A DNA stretch of 32,372 nt from Myxococcales bacterium (GCA_021784515.1 JAJXSP010000004.1:1-32372); one strand, 5' to 3'; positions 8,806 to 19,020 are shown, counted from the first letter of the stretch. Translations and numbers: made by a program. Notes: a model not told the origin generated them from the letters alone.

Positions 8806-9267
8806 ATGCGCGAGGACCAGTCGTACCGCCGCATCGTCGTTCGCACGGCGATGACCAGCCCCGCCGAGACCGTGCTGCCCGAGGAGACGCTCCAGGCGGC
8901 GGCCGCCCGCATGCGGGCGCGCAACATCGGCCTCCTGGTGGTACGCGATGGAACGGGTCGGGTGCGCGGCGTGATCACCGACCGCGACGTCACCACCCGC
9001 GCGGTCGCCGAGGGGCTCGATCCCAACGGCACGCCCGTGAAGCTGGCCATGACGCCCCAGGTGTTCACGTGCCGGGAGGAGGACGACATCGCCGAGGCCG
9101 CGCGGATCATGGAGGAGCGCGCCGTCCGCCGCCTGATCGTCCTCGGGCGCGACGGGCGGCTGGCAGGCGTGCTCTCGCTCGACGACGTGGCGCGGATCCT
9201 CGGGGACGAGGCGCTCGCCGGCGAGGTGCTCGGCCGGGTCGCGGAGCCGTCGCCGCCCGAGACTTAG
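8806..9267 (+). CDS. CBS-domain pair protein
   Basis: Two CBS repeats (AMTSPAETVLPEETLQAAAARMRARNIGLLVV...GVITDRDVTTRAV; MTPQVFTCREEDDIAEAARIMEERAVRRLIV...GVLSLDDVARIL); GGGAGGAGG before ATG 8806. Confidence 0.9.
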   Translation: MREDQSYRRIVVRTAMTSPAETVLPEETLQAAAARMRARNIGLLVVRDGTGRVRGVITDRDVTTRAVAEGLDPNGTPVKLAMTPQVFTCREEDDIAEAARIMEERAVRRLIVLGRDGRLAGVLSLDDVARILGDEALAGEVLGRVAEPSPPET

Positions 9268-9426
9268 GGCCCGCGGCGAAATAACTCGTTCGCCCTCGCG
9301 GCCGATCCATCCCGACCGACTTCGTCGCTCGTCGGTCACTTGCACCCGGCAAACTCCCTCCTCGCTCCTCGCCGGATCGGGCGCCTCGGTCGCGATCTTC
9401 GATCGACTTATTCCGCCGCGGGCCCT
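9266..9426. repeat. Inverted-repeat element B (161 bp, 19-bp TIRs)
   Basis: agggcccgcggcgaaataa (9266-9284) / ttattccgccgcgggccct (9408-9426), one mismatch; left end overlaps the TAG stop of the CBS gene (9265-9267). Confidence 0.85.
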
Positions 9427-9436
9427 TAGTCCGGCG

Positions 9437-10627
<1,191 letters not shown>

Positions 10628-10681
10628 CGGGCGAGTATAGCGGCCGCCCATCACGCAGGCGAATCCGCCGTCGGCGCCGCG

Positions 10682-11566
10682 CTACTTCTTCTTCGCCCGT
10701 CGCGGCTCCCGCCGGGCCGGCTTGCGCTCCACCGTCTCGCGCTCCGCGAGGGACGGGCGCTCGGCGGGGGCGCTCGCCGCGGGGCGCTCCGCGCGCGGGC
10801 CGGCGAGGCTGGCCTTGAGCGCCTCCACGAGATCGATCACCTGCGCCCCGGGCGCCTCGACCGGCGTGACGCGGATCTCCTCGCCTTCGACTTTTCGCTG
10901 CACCGCCTCGAGGACGCGCTGCTTCACGTCGTCGTGGTAGCTCTCCGGGTGGAAGGCGTCCGACGCGATCTGATCGACGAGCTGCGTGGCCAGCTTCAGC
11001 TCCTGCTCGCGCACCTCCACGGGCTGCTGCGGGACGTCCGAGAACGGGCGCACCTCGTCGGCGTAGAGGAGCTGGTGCATCACGAGCCCGCCGTGCGCCG
11101 GGCGGAGCAGCACGAGGTACTGCTTGCCGCGCGCCGCCCAGCGCGCCAGCGCCACCCGCCCGGTGCGCGCCATGGTCTCGGCGAGCAGGCGGTAGGCCTT
11201 CGCGCCGCCGCGGTCGGGGCCGAGGTAGTAGGGCTTGTCGAAGTAGACCGGGTCGACCTTGTCGATGGGGATGAACTCGGAGATCTCGATCGCCTGGGTC
11301 GCCTTCTCCTCGAGGGCCTTGATTTCGTCGGGCGTGAACACCACGTAGCGGTCCCGGGCGAACTCGTACCCCTTGACCACCTCGTCGCGCGGCACGACCT
11401 CGCCGTCCCGCGCGCAGACGAACTGCTGCCGGACGCGCGAGCCGTCCTTCGCGTGGAGGAGGTGAAAGGAGATGCCCGAGGATGGCTGCGTGGCGGTGTA
11501 GAGCTTCACGGGGATGGAGACCATCCCGAAAGAGATGGTGGCCGTGCCGGTGGACCGCGCGCTCAT
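10682..11566 (-). CDS. ku: Ku protein (bacterial NHEJ) with Lys/Arg-rich C-terminal tail
   Basis: MSARSTGTATISFGMVSIPVKLYTAT, LHAKDGSRVRQQFVCARDGEVV, K(G)YE..., YYLGPDRGGAKAYRLLAETM; tail ...RREPRRAKKK. Confidence 0.95.
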   Translation of the reverse strand: MSARSTGTATISFGMVSIPVKLYTATQPSSGISFHLLHAKDGSRVRQQFVCARDGEVVPRDEVVKGYEFARDRYVVFTPDEIKALEEKATQAIEISEFIPIDKVDPVYFDKPYYLGPDRGGAKAYRLLAETMARTGRVALARWAARGKQYLVLLRPAHGGLVMHQLLYADEVRPFSDVPQQPVEVREQELKLATQLVDQIASDAFHPESYHDDVKQRVLEAVQRKVEGEEIRVTPVEAPGAQVIDLVEALKASLAGPRAERPAASAPAERPSLAERETVERKPARREPRRAKKK

Positions 11567-11714
11567 GTCCTTGATTATAGTCATTGACAAGAGAACGGAA
11601 CCGTGCCTCTGACCCACCTCCCCGGGCCGAGCCGCGCGCCGTCGACGCGCGTCCGCGCCCGCCGCTCCGCGCGCTCGCCGCGGACGAATTCGAGTGAGCG
11701 ATCGCAGCAAAGGA

Positions 11715-11742
11715 TTGACTGCGCTTTGTTGCGGCGCAATAT
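11715..11742 (+). promoter_or_regulatory. Candidate sigma70-like promoter of the histone-like gene (TTGACT-N16-CAATAT)
   Basis: ttgact gcgctttgttgcggcg caatat in an unusually AT-rich stretch upstream of ATG 11810. Confidence 0.4.
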
Positions 11743-11809
11743 GGAGGAGATTTTTGCGTCGGGGAGTTGAGATCTCCCGGCGCCGGACACCCAACCCCGG
11801 GAGGCGAAC

Positions 11810-11989
11810 ATGGCAGCGAAGAAGACGGTGAAGAAGGCGGCCCCGAAGAAGCCGGCCGCGAAGAAGGCGCCGGCGAAGAAGCCGGCCGCGAAGAAGACGG
11901 CGGCGAAGGCGGCGACGAAGGCGGCGACGAAGACCGCGAAGAAACCGGCCAAGAAGGCGCCCGCGAAGAAGGCGCCGAAGGGCTGCTGA
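11810..11989 (+). CDS. Histone H1-like Lys/Ala/Pro-rich DNA-binding protein, 59 aa
   Basis: MAAKKTVKKAAPKKPAAKKAPAKKPAAKKTAAKAATKAATKTAKKPAKKAPAKKAPKGC*; GGGAGG Shine-Dalgarno, terminator downstream. Shorter than the ORF-track cutoff. Confidence 0.85.
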   Translation: MAAKKTVKKAAPKKPAAKKAPAKKPAAKKTAAKAATKAATKTAKKPAKKAPAKKAPKGC

Positions 11990-12054
11990 TCGCACCGCGG
12001 CGGGCGTCCAGGCGAGGGGGGTCGCCCGCAGGCGCCGAACACCGGGGGACACGG

Positions 12055-12082
12055 CGGCGGCCTCGAGCCGCCGTTCGCTTTT
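12055..12082 (+). terminator. Rho-independent-like terminator after the histone-like gene
   Basis: cggcggc-ctcga-gccgccg followed by ttcgctttt. Confidence 0.6.
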
Positions 12083-12169
12083 CCGGAGCGCGGGAGCGCG
12101 CCGATTGCTGCGAGTGCGAACGGCCCCGCGCGCCTTCCGGCCCGCCGCGCCGTCGTCTATTGTGGGGCG

Positions 12170-13192
12170 GTGAGCCGCCGCCGCGTGGACCTGCGCACCT
12201 TCGCCCTCTACGCGCGCTCCCTCGCGTGGTCGTTCCGCTGGTCGCTCGGGCTGCTCGCCGCGGCGGTGGCGATCGGCGCGGCGGCCTACCGGGCCTCGGC
12301 CGACCTCTCGACTGGCGACGCGGTCTACGCGGCCTGGATGGCGCTGTTCGCCCAGCCGATCCGGTCGCCGCCCGAGCCCTGGATCCTCGAGGTGATCGGC
12401 GCGACGTACCCGATGATGGGCGTGATGCTCATCGGCGAGGGCATCGTGCGGCTGAGCCTGCTCCTGCTGTCACGCCAGCATGGGGAGAAGGACTGGATGA
12501 AGGTGATGGCCTCGGTGAAGCGCGACCACGTGGTGCTGTGCGGGCTGGGGCACCTCGGCTCGCGCATCCTCGACCGCCTGCTCGAGGCGGGGGCGGACGT
12601 CGTCGCGATCGAGAAGGACGAGCAGGGGCGCTTCCTGGCTGGCGCGAAGGCGACCGGCATCCCGGTGCTGATCCGCGACATGAAGGACGACCAGGCGCTG
12701 ATCGAGGCCGGCGTGCCGCACGCGCGCGTAATCATCATCGCCACCAACGACGACATGGCGAACCTCGAGGTGGCGCTCGACGCGCGCCGGCTCAACCCGG
12801 GGATCAAGATCCTGATGCGGATGTACGACGGCCAGGTCGCGGGCAAGATCACCAACGCCTTCGCGATCGACCAGGCGTTCTCGTCGGCGGCGCTGGCGGC
12901 GCCGCTGGTGGCGGCGATGTCGCATCAGGGTGGCGTGCTCGCCACCTACCCGATCGGTGGCGTGGCGCACGTCGCCGCCGAGACGGTGGTGCAGGTGGGG
13001 AGCGCGCTCGTCGGGCGATCGGTGGGCGACCTCGAGTCGAGCTTCGCGCTGCAGGTGCTGGCGCGCGTTCCAGACGGCGCAGCCGCCGAGTCGCCGCCCG
13101 CCGCCTCATCGCTCGTCGCGGCGGGCGATCGGCTGGTGATCCACGCGCGGGCCGAGCGCGTGACGCCGCTCTTGGCCGCCGCCGCGCGCTGA
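12170..13192 (+). CDS. Membrane protein with RCK/TrkA-N domain, channel-like but with no canonical K+ filter
   Basis: N-terminal TM segments, then Rossmann RCK: HVVLCGLGHLGSRILDRLLEAGADVVAIEKDE...VIIIATNDDMANLEVALDARRLNPGIKILMR, TrkA-C-like C-terminus. GTG start. Confidence 0.8.
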   Translation: MSRRRVDLRTFALYARSLAWSFRWSLGLLAAAVAIGAAAYRASADLSTGDAVYAAWMALFAQPIRSPPEPWILEVIGATYPMMGVMLIGEGIVRLSLLLLSRQHGEKDWMKVMASVKRDHVVLCGLGHLGSRILDRLLEAGADVVAIEKDEQGRFLAGAKATGIPVLIRDMKDDQALIEAGVPHARVIIIATNDDMANLEVALDARRLNPGIKILMRMYDGQVAGKITNAFAIDQAFSSAALAAPLVAAMSHQGGVLATYPIGGVAHVAAETVVQVGSALVGRSVGDLESSFALQVLARVPDGAAAESPPAASSLVAAGDRLVIHARAERVTPLLAAAAR

Positions 13193-13398
13193 GCGCCCGC
13201 CGACTCCACGCGGCTCACGCTCACGCTCCGCCCTCGCTCACGCTCACGCCCTCGGGGGGCGGGAATGGAGCGTGCGCCCGTCAGGTTCCTAACGGCGCGT
13301 GCGGATCCGTGCGTCCCCGATCTGAACGCTCACGGGAAGGCGGGCCACCAACGAGCCGTAACTCCGTCGGCGATTGGCGAGGAGCCGGCCGGCGGGAC

Positions 13399-13416
13399 CA
13401 CGGCATCCGGCTTGCT
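13399..13416 (+). promoter_or_regulatory. sigma54-like -24/-12 promoter element upstream of the PilZ gene
   Basis: cGGCAt-ccggc-TTGCTg: GG-N10-GC spacing, close to the TGGCAC-N5-TTGCW consensus, ~37 bp upstream of ATG 13453. Confidence 0.5.
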
Positions 13417-13452
13417 GGAGCGGTCCGGAGACCAGAGACAAGGGGTCCTGTG

Positions 13453-13956
13453 ATGGCGGCGCTCCTCGAGAAGGCGGCCTTCCTGATGATCCAGCTGTGC
13501 GCCGATTACCGCACGCTGCGCGGCAAGCGCGACGACCTGCGCGTCGCGCTCTCGCCCGGCGACGAGGCGCGCCTCGGGCAGATCGAGCGCTTCTTCGACG
13601 ATCCGTACGGCGGCCCCGCGGGCGCCCCCGAGTTCGCGCGCCGCGCGCAGCAGCGGTGCGCCGTGCGCGTGCCCGCCACCTTCGACGACGCCGACGGCTC
13701 GCCGTGCGAGGGGCTGGTGCGCGACGTCTCCGGCACGGGCGCGTTGGTCGAGGCCCGCGCCCCGCTCGCGGTCGGCGCACGCACGGTGCTGCGCGTGCTC
13801 GACGCAGCCTCGGGCAGCGAGTGGCGCTTCTGGGCAGAGGTGGCGTGGTCGGCCGAAGGGGGGAGGATGGGGCTCCGCTTCCTCGGCATTCCGCTCGCCC
13901 TGCGAGTCGGCCGCCCGGCCGTCCACCGACGAGAGAGCGCCCGCCGCGCCGCCTGA
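13453..13956 (+). CDS. PilZ-domain protein (c-di-GMP effector candidate)
   Basis: RRAQQRCAVRVPATF...VRDVSGTGALVEARAPLAVG...GRMGLRFLGI resembles the PilZ RxxxR...(D/N)xSxxG pattern. Confidence 0.65.
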   Translation: MAALLEKAAFLMIQLCADYRTLRGKRDDLRVALSPGDEARLGQIERFFDDPYGGPAGAPEFARRAQQRCAVRVPATFDDADGSPCEGLVRDVSGTGALVEARAPLAVGARTVLRVLDAASGSEWRFWAEVAWSAEGGRMGLRFLGIPLALRVGRPAVHRRESARRAA

Positions 13957-13965
13957 CGATCGCGT

Positions 13966-15141
13966 CTACGCCACGCGCGAGCGGAGCACGACGCGCGTGA
14001 TCTCCGCCGCGGTCCCGAGCCGCATCGGCGGGCCCCAGTAACCGGTGCCCGGGCTGACGTAGATCCAGGTGTCGCGCAGGCGCGCGAGGCCCTGCACGTA
14101 CGGCTGCTGGAGGCGCACGAGGTACTTCCACGGCCAGAGCTGACCGCCGTGGGTGTGGCCGGAGAGCTGGAGCCCGACGCCGTGGCGCGCCGCCTCGTGC
14201 ACCGCCGCCGGCTGGTGGGCGAGCAGCACCAGCTCGCGCGACGGGTCGCGACCGGCCAGCGCGCGCGCGAGGTCGGGGCCGTGGCCCGGCAGAAGGCCGC
14301 GCGAGTTGAAGTCGTCCACACCGGCGAGATCGAAGTGGCGCTCGCCGTCGCCGATCGCCACGCGCTCGTTGCGCAGCACGCGGACGCCGAGGCGCGAAAG
14401 CTCGGCGATCCACGCGTCGGCGCCGCTGTAGTACTCGTGGTTGCCGGTGACGAAGTAGACGCCCCAGCGCGCCTCGAGCGCGGCGAGCGGCGCCACCACC
14501 TCGCGCAGGTCCTCGACCCGCCCGTCGACGAGGTCGCCGGTGATCGCCACCACGTCGGGCGCGAGCGCGTTGCAGCGGCGCACCAGCCCCTCGAGGAACT
14601 CGCGCCCGAGAGTGGGGCCGAGGTGGACGTCGGTCAGCTGCACGATGGTCGTCCCCGCGAGCGCGCGCGGCAGGCGCGGCAGCTCGACGGACAGCTCGCG
14701 CAGCGCCACCTCGCGCAGGCCCTGGCGCACCGCGAACGCGCCGAGCCCCGCCGAGACCGCCGCCGCGGCGCCGCCGAGGACCCGTCGCAGCCACAGCCGC
14801 CGCTCCGGATCGAGGGGCGAGCCACCCGCCCGCGCGCCGACCGCGATCACCGCCTGCGCCCCGTCGGCGACGAGCAGCGCGACGAGCAGGAACAGCATCA
14901 GCCCCATCCACACGAACGCCGGCCACGCGACGATTCGAGCGAGCGGCCCCGACACGCGCGCGAGGAGCATCGGCAGCGGCAGGATCGCGCCGAGCACGAT
15001 CAGGGCGCCGATGGCCGCCGTGCGGTAGGGCGCGGGGAGCGCGGTGTCGCGCACCAGGCGCGCCCAGAAGTAGTAGTGGATGGCGAAGGTGATCGAGCAG
15101 GCGGCGACGAGGAAGGTCGCCATCATCGGGGCGCGCGACAT
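13966..15141 (-). CDS. Membrane-anchored metallophosphoesterase (YaeI/YkuE-like)
   Basis: QLTDVHLG, ITGDLVDG, VTGNHEYY, LSGHTHGGQ motifs with N-terminal TM helices. Confidence 0.92.
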   Translation of the reverse strand: MSRAPMMATFLVAACSITFAIHYYFWARLVRDTALPAPYRTAAIGALIVLGAILPLPMLLARVSGPLARIVAWPAFVWMGLMLFLLVALLVADGAQAVIAVGARAGGSPLDPERRLWLRRVLGGAAAAVSAGLGAFAVRQGLREVALRELSVELPRLPRALAGTTIVQLTDVHLGPTLGREFLEGLVRRCNALAPDVVAITGDLVDGRVEDLREVVAPLAALEARWGVYFVTGNHEYYSGADAWIAELSRLGVRVLRNERVAIGDGERHFDLAGVDDFNSRGLLPGHGPDLARALAGRDPSRELVLLAHQPAAVHEAARHGVGLQLSGHTHGGQLWPWKYLVRLQQPYVQGLARLRDTWIYVSPGTGYWGPPMRLGTAAEITRVVLRSRVA

Positions 15142-15184
15142 CCGGGGAAGCTTACCCGACGGAGGCGCGCTCGCCGAAGAAGCC

Positions 15185-16192
15185 TCAGAACTGGCCCTTG
15201 AACAGCGTCGGGGCGTCGGTGACGAGCTGCTGGCAGGTCTCGCCGTCGGGGACCGGCATCGCCACGAAGGGCGAGTCCCCGCTCTGCGACGGGGTGATCG
15301 TCGGGTTGAGGCCCGCCACGGCCTTCACGATCATGTCCGAGCAGTCCTGGTGCGTGCCGCCGCCGCCGGCCGGCGTCTGGCGGCAGCCCACCGGGCTCTG
15401 TTCGAGCTTGAGGCCCGCCACCTTGCCCTTCAGGCGCTGGCCCGCGGTGAGCTGGCCCATCGTCGGCGGGAAGACCATCCCGTCGAGCGACACCACCGTG
15501 CGCAGCGCGAGGTAGACCTCGTCCACGTCGTCGAGGCTGGGCAGCCCCGAGGCGCTGACCGTCGCGCCCGGCTTTCCGTCGGCGTCCTGGTCGCAGATGC
15601 AGCCGTCGTCCATCGTGGCGTCGCAGGTGACGCTGGCCATGCCGCCGCACAGCTTCACCGGCGGCATCGCGTTGGCGACGTAGGAGGGCAGCGGGTCCGT
15701 CGAGGGCATCGCGAGGTGGGCGCCGATCACGATCGCCAGCGGGTCGGAGTCGAAGCTGGCGCAGGTGGTGTTGCCGCCGAGCGTGGCGGTCGACTGGATC
15801 GCCTTGAGCGACTGTACGAGCGCGTCCGAGGCCGTGAGCACCACCGGCGGCGTGTTCTTCACCGGCAGCGCGACCTTCGGGATGTCGATGTGGCAGGGGT
15901 GCACCGTCACCGTCCTGCCGTTGTCGGCGATGTCGGCGAGCAGCAGCAGCGTCGAGGTGGCGTCCTGGTCGAACAGCGCGGGGATGCTCACGTGGACGAG
16001 CAGCTTCGCCTCCACGCCGTAGTGCGCGCCGAGCGCGACCGGCTGGTTGTCCGTCTTGCAGACCTCCGGTCCCGCCGGCGTCATGTCGGCCGGCGGCGCC
16101 ATGCTCATGTCGGCCGCGCCGCCGCCGTCACTGCCTCCTCCACAGCCCGCCACCGTCGAGACGATCGCAGCCACGCGCCACGCCTTGTTCAT
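15185..16192 (-). CDS. Putative lipoprotein, unknown function
   Basis: Signal peptide with lipobox-like VAGC followed by GGGSDGGG linker; Cys-containing secreted domain (GCICDQDADGKPG). Confidence 0.7.
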   Translation of the reverse strand: MNKAWRVAAIVSTVAGCGGGSDGGGAADMSMAPPADMTPAGPEVCKTDNQPVALGAHYGVEAKLLVHVSIPALFDQDATSTLLLLADIADNGRTVTVHPCHIDIPKVALPVKNTPPVVLTASDALVQSLKAIQSTATLGGNTTCASFDSDPLAIVIGAHLAMPSTDPLPSYVANAMPPVKLCGGMASVTCDATMDDGCICDQDADGKPGATVSASGLPSLDDVDEVYLALRTVVSLDGMVFPPTMGQLTAGQRLKGKVAGLKLEQSPVGCRQTPAGGGGTHQDCSDMIVKAVAGLNPTITPSQSGDSPFVAMPVPDGETCQQLVTDAPTLFKGQF

Positions 16193-16309
16193 CGGGTCCT
16201 CCTCCGCGTCCAGGTCCCCGAGCGTTAGCGCGGCGGCCGGCGTGGGGTCAAGTCACCGCCGGGCGGTCGATTGTGCAGACATCGCTCGGCGCGCTAGTCT
16301 GCCGCGACG

Positions 16310-17656
16310 GTGTCGCGCCTCGCCATCGCCTTCGCCGCGCTCGCGCTCCTCCTGCCGCGGCTCGCCCGCGCCTCCGCCGCCGACGTGTTCGGCCTCTCGT
16401 CGGAGGAGTCGGCGGTCGCGGGCGCCTCGACGGCGCGGGTGCACGACTTCACCGCCGGCCATTACGACCCCGCGGCGCTGGTGCGCGTGGAGCGCCCCGA
16501 GATGAGCTTCGGCGTGCTCGGCTTCGGATCGCAGCTCACGGTGAACGGCCGCGTGCGCCCGATCGAGGAGCCCGTGGGCGTGGTCGTCGGCGCGGCGACG
16601 CCGGTGCCGCTCGGCTGGAAGCTCCGCGACCGGATCTTCGTCGGCATCGCGCTCTACCTCCTGCCCGACGCGATCGTCCGCGTGATCTCGCAGACGCCCG
16701 ATCAGCCGTTCTTCGCCACCTACGACAACCGCACCCAGCGGCTGATCGTCCTGCCGTCGGTGGCGGTGCGGCTGTGGGGCGGGCTCTCGGCCGGCGTGGC
16801 GGTGAACTACCTCGCGGGGCTCGCGGGGCAGGTCGCCGCCGGCGAGGGCACCACCCGCGCCGTCGAGGCGCGCGTGGACGAGCAGATCGTCTCCCTCGCG
16901 CGCGTCAACGCCGGGCTGCTCTGGCGCTCGCCGCGCGATCGCGTGTCGGTCGGCTTCACCTACCGGCAGGCCTTCGGCGTGCCGTTCACGACGGTGACGC
17001 AGAACAAGGTGGCGGGGCAGCCCATCGACGTGAACGTGGATGCGGAGGGGCTGTTCACGCCGCACACCTTCGTCCTGGGCGCGGCGGTGCGGGCGCTGCC
17101 GTCGCTGCAGCTGTCCCTCGACACGGGCGTGGCGCTGTGGTCGCTGTGGCGCGGCCCCTACGTCACCGTCTCCAGCACGCTGCCCGTCGCGGGCGTGATC
17201 GACACCGCGCCGCCGCACCTCGACTTCCGTGACACCGTTTGCGTGCGCCTCGGCGCCGAGTGGACGCGCGACCTCGGGCGCCGCGTGACGCTCGCCCTGC
17301 GCGGCGGCTACGCCTTCGAGACCTCGCCGGTCCCGGACGATCAGCCCGGCGTCACCAACCTGCTCGACGGCGACAAGCACACCGTCGCGGCGGGGGCGGG
17401 GGTGGCGATCGCGCTCGGCGCGGTGCACCTGCGGATCGACGCCCACGGCCAGATCCAGGCGCTGCAGCCGGTGACGCTCGAAAAGCGCATCGCCCCCGAC
17501 GGCACCGACCCGGCGAAGGGGCTGCGCGACCTGGTGCCCGACGACCCGCGCAACCCGGCGACGCTCGGCGCGCAGATCGACAACCCCGGCTACCCGAGCA
17601 TCCGCGGCGCCGGCTACGTGTGGGCGGCGGGCCTGACGCTGACGGTGGCGCGATGA
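16310..17656 (+). CDS. OmpP1/FadL-like outer-membrane transport protein (copy 1)
   Basis: Signal peptide, then DVFGLSSEESAVAGASTARVHDFTAGHYDPAAL (FadL-type N-terminus), GGYAFETSPVPDDQPGVTNLLDGDKH; GTG start. Confidence 0.75.
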   Translation: MSRLAIAFAALALLLPRLARASAADVFGLSSEESAVAGASTARVHDFTAGHYDPAALVRVERPEMSFGVLGFGSQLTVNGRVRPIEEPVGVVVGAATPVPLGWKLRDRIFVGIALYLLPDAIVRVISQTPDQPFFATYDNRTQRLIVLPSVAVRLWGGLSAGVAVNYLAGLAGQVAAGEGTTRAVEARVDEQIVSLARVNAGLLWRSPRDRVSVGFTYRQAFGVPFTTVTQNKVAGQPIDVNVDAEGLFTPHTFVLGAAVRALPSLQLSLDTGVALWSLWRGPYVTVSSTLPVAGVIDTAPPHLDFRDTVCVRLGAEWTRDLGRRVTLALRGGYAFETSPVPDDQPGVTNLLDGDKHTVAAGAGVAIALGAVHLRIDAHGQIQALQPVTLEKRIAPDGTDPAKGLRDLVPDDPRNPATLGAQIDNPGYPSIRGAGYVWAAGLTLTVAR

Positions 17657-19020
17657 GGGCGCTCGGCGCGCGCCTCGCGGCGACGAGAACGGGAACGGTC
17701 GCGGTCGCGGTCGCGGGAAGGGGAGCGGGAGCGAGCGCGGGAACGGTGTTCCTCGTCGCGCTCCTCGCCGCGTCCCCCGCGCGCGGGAACGCGCTCGACA
17801 CCTTCGGCTTCGGTCCGCGCTCCGAGGCGATGGCGGGGGCGCAGACCGCCGACGCCAGCGGCTGGGCGGCCGCCTTCCACAACCCTGCCGCCGTCGCGCG
17901 CACCGACGACGTCGAGGCGGCGATCGGCTACTCGGGCGCCGTCACGCACCTCAACATCGACGGCACCGACGCCGGCATCACCACGCCGCGCGGCACCTCG
18001 CTCGGCCTCGCCGTGCCGATCCCGCTCGGCCATGGCGTGAAGCTCGCCTTCGGCGTCGCCGCCTACATCCCCGATCAGTTCATCGTGCGCGTGCAGCTCA
18101 TCCCGATCGCCGAGCCGCACTTCGTCCTCCTCGACAACAACCTCCAGCACATCGTCGTCCAGCCGGTGCTCGCGCTGCGCATCCTGCGCTGGCTCTCCGT
18201 CGGCGGCGGCGTCACGCTGCTCGCCGACGCGGCGGGCAACGGCATCACCTTCGACGTCGGCGCTGTCGGCGGGCAGAAGGTCGGACAGGCGGCCCTCGAC
18301 GTGTCGCTGCCGATCCGCGCCGCGCCGGTGGTGGGCGTGCTCGTCGAGCCGACGCCGCACCTGCGCCTGGGCGCCACCTGGCGCGGCGAGATCGACCTCA
18401 AGCTGAAGCTCGACATCCTCTCGAACGTCAACGTGGCGGGGCTCGTCACGGGCGACGTGCTGATCTCGCTCCGTGCGCTCGACTTCTACACCCCGATGCG
18501 CACCACCGTCGGCGCGGCGTGGGACGCGCTCCCGTCGCTGACGCTGACCGCCGACCTCGACTGGATCCGGTGGTCGGCCTTCTCGGGCGGCGCCCCCGAC
18601 CTCGCCGTGCTGGTGCACCTGGCCATCGCGCCGTCGCTGGTGCACGCGGCGATCGCCGAGCCGTCGTTCCACGACGTGTGGGCGCCGCGGGTCGGAGCGG
18701 AGTGGCGGCGCGCGCTCGGCTCGCACGTCGAGCTGGCGGTGCGCGGGGGCTACGCGTTCGAGCGCTCGCCGGTGCCGGACCAGGTCGGCCTCACCAGCTT
18801 CGCCGACAACGATCGCCACGTGATCGCCCTCGGCGGCGGCGTCGCGCTCTCGAACATCACCTCGCTGATGGCGAAGCCGCTGCGCTTCGACGTGGCGCTG
18901 CAGTGGCAGGAGCTGGTGCCGCGCACGACGGTGAAGGATCCCAGCTTCGCGCCCGGGGCCGGCTTCACCTCGGGCGGGCGGTTGGTGAACTTCGCGGCGA
19001 TGATGGAGGCGCGGTTTTGA
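17653..19020 (+). CDS. OmpP1/FadL-like outer-membrane transport protein (copy 2)
   Basis: ATG overlaps the preceding stop (ATGA); NALDTFGFGPRSEAMAGAQTADASGWAAAFHNPAAVAR; GGYAFERSPVPDQVGLTSFADNDRH parallels copy 1. Confidence 0.8.
   Translation: MRALGARLAATRTGTVAVAVAGRGAGASAGTVFLVALLAASPARGNALDTFGFGPRSEAMAGAQTADASGWAAAFHNPAAVARTDDVEAAIGYSGAVTHLNIDGTDAGITTPRGTSLGLAVPIPLGHGVKLAFGVAAYIPDQFIVRVQLIPIAEPHFVLLDNNLQHIVVQPVLALRILRWLSVGGGVTLLADAAGNGITFDVGAVGGQKVGQAALDVSLPIRAAPVVGVLVEPTPHLRLGATWRGEIDLKLKLDILSNVNVAGLVTGDVLISLRALDFYTPMRTTVGAAWDALPSLTLTADLDWIRWSAFSGGAPDLAVLVHLAIAPSLVHAAIAEPSFHDVWAPRVGAEWRRALGSHVELAVRGGYAFERSPVPDQVGLTSFADNDRHVIALGGGVALSNITSLMAKPLRFDVALQWQELVPRTTVKDPSFAPGAGFTSGGRLVNFAAMMEARF

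Noticed and set aside
11581-11700. Pseudogene or small ORF between Ku and the histone-like gene
   Set aside because: No coherent conserved protein in any frame; treated as divergent regulatory space.
13320-13440. Possible GEMM/c-di-GMP riboswitch upstream of the PilZ gene (hairpin-rich, ggcgggccaccaacgagccgtaactccg)
   Set aside because: The conserved GEMM-I aptamer words (GCAAACC, ACGCAAAGCC) are absent; a sigma54-like promoter explains the downstream part better.
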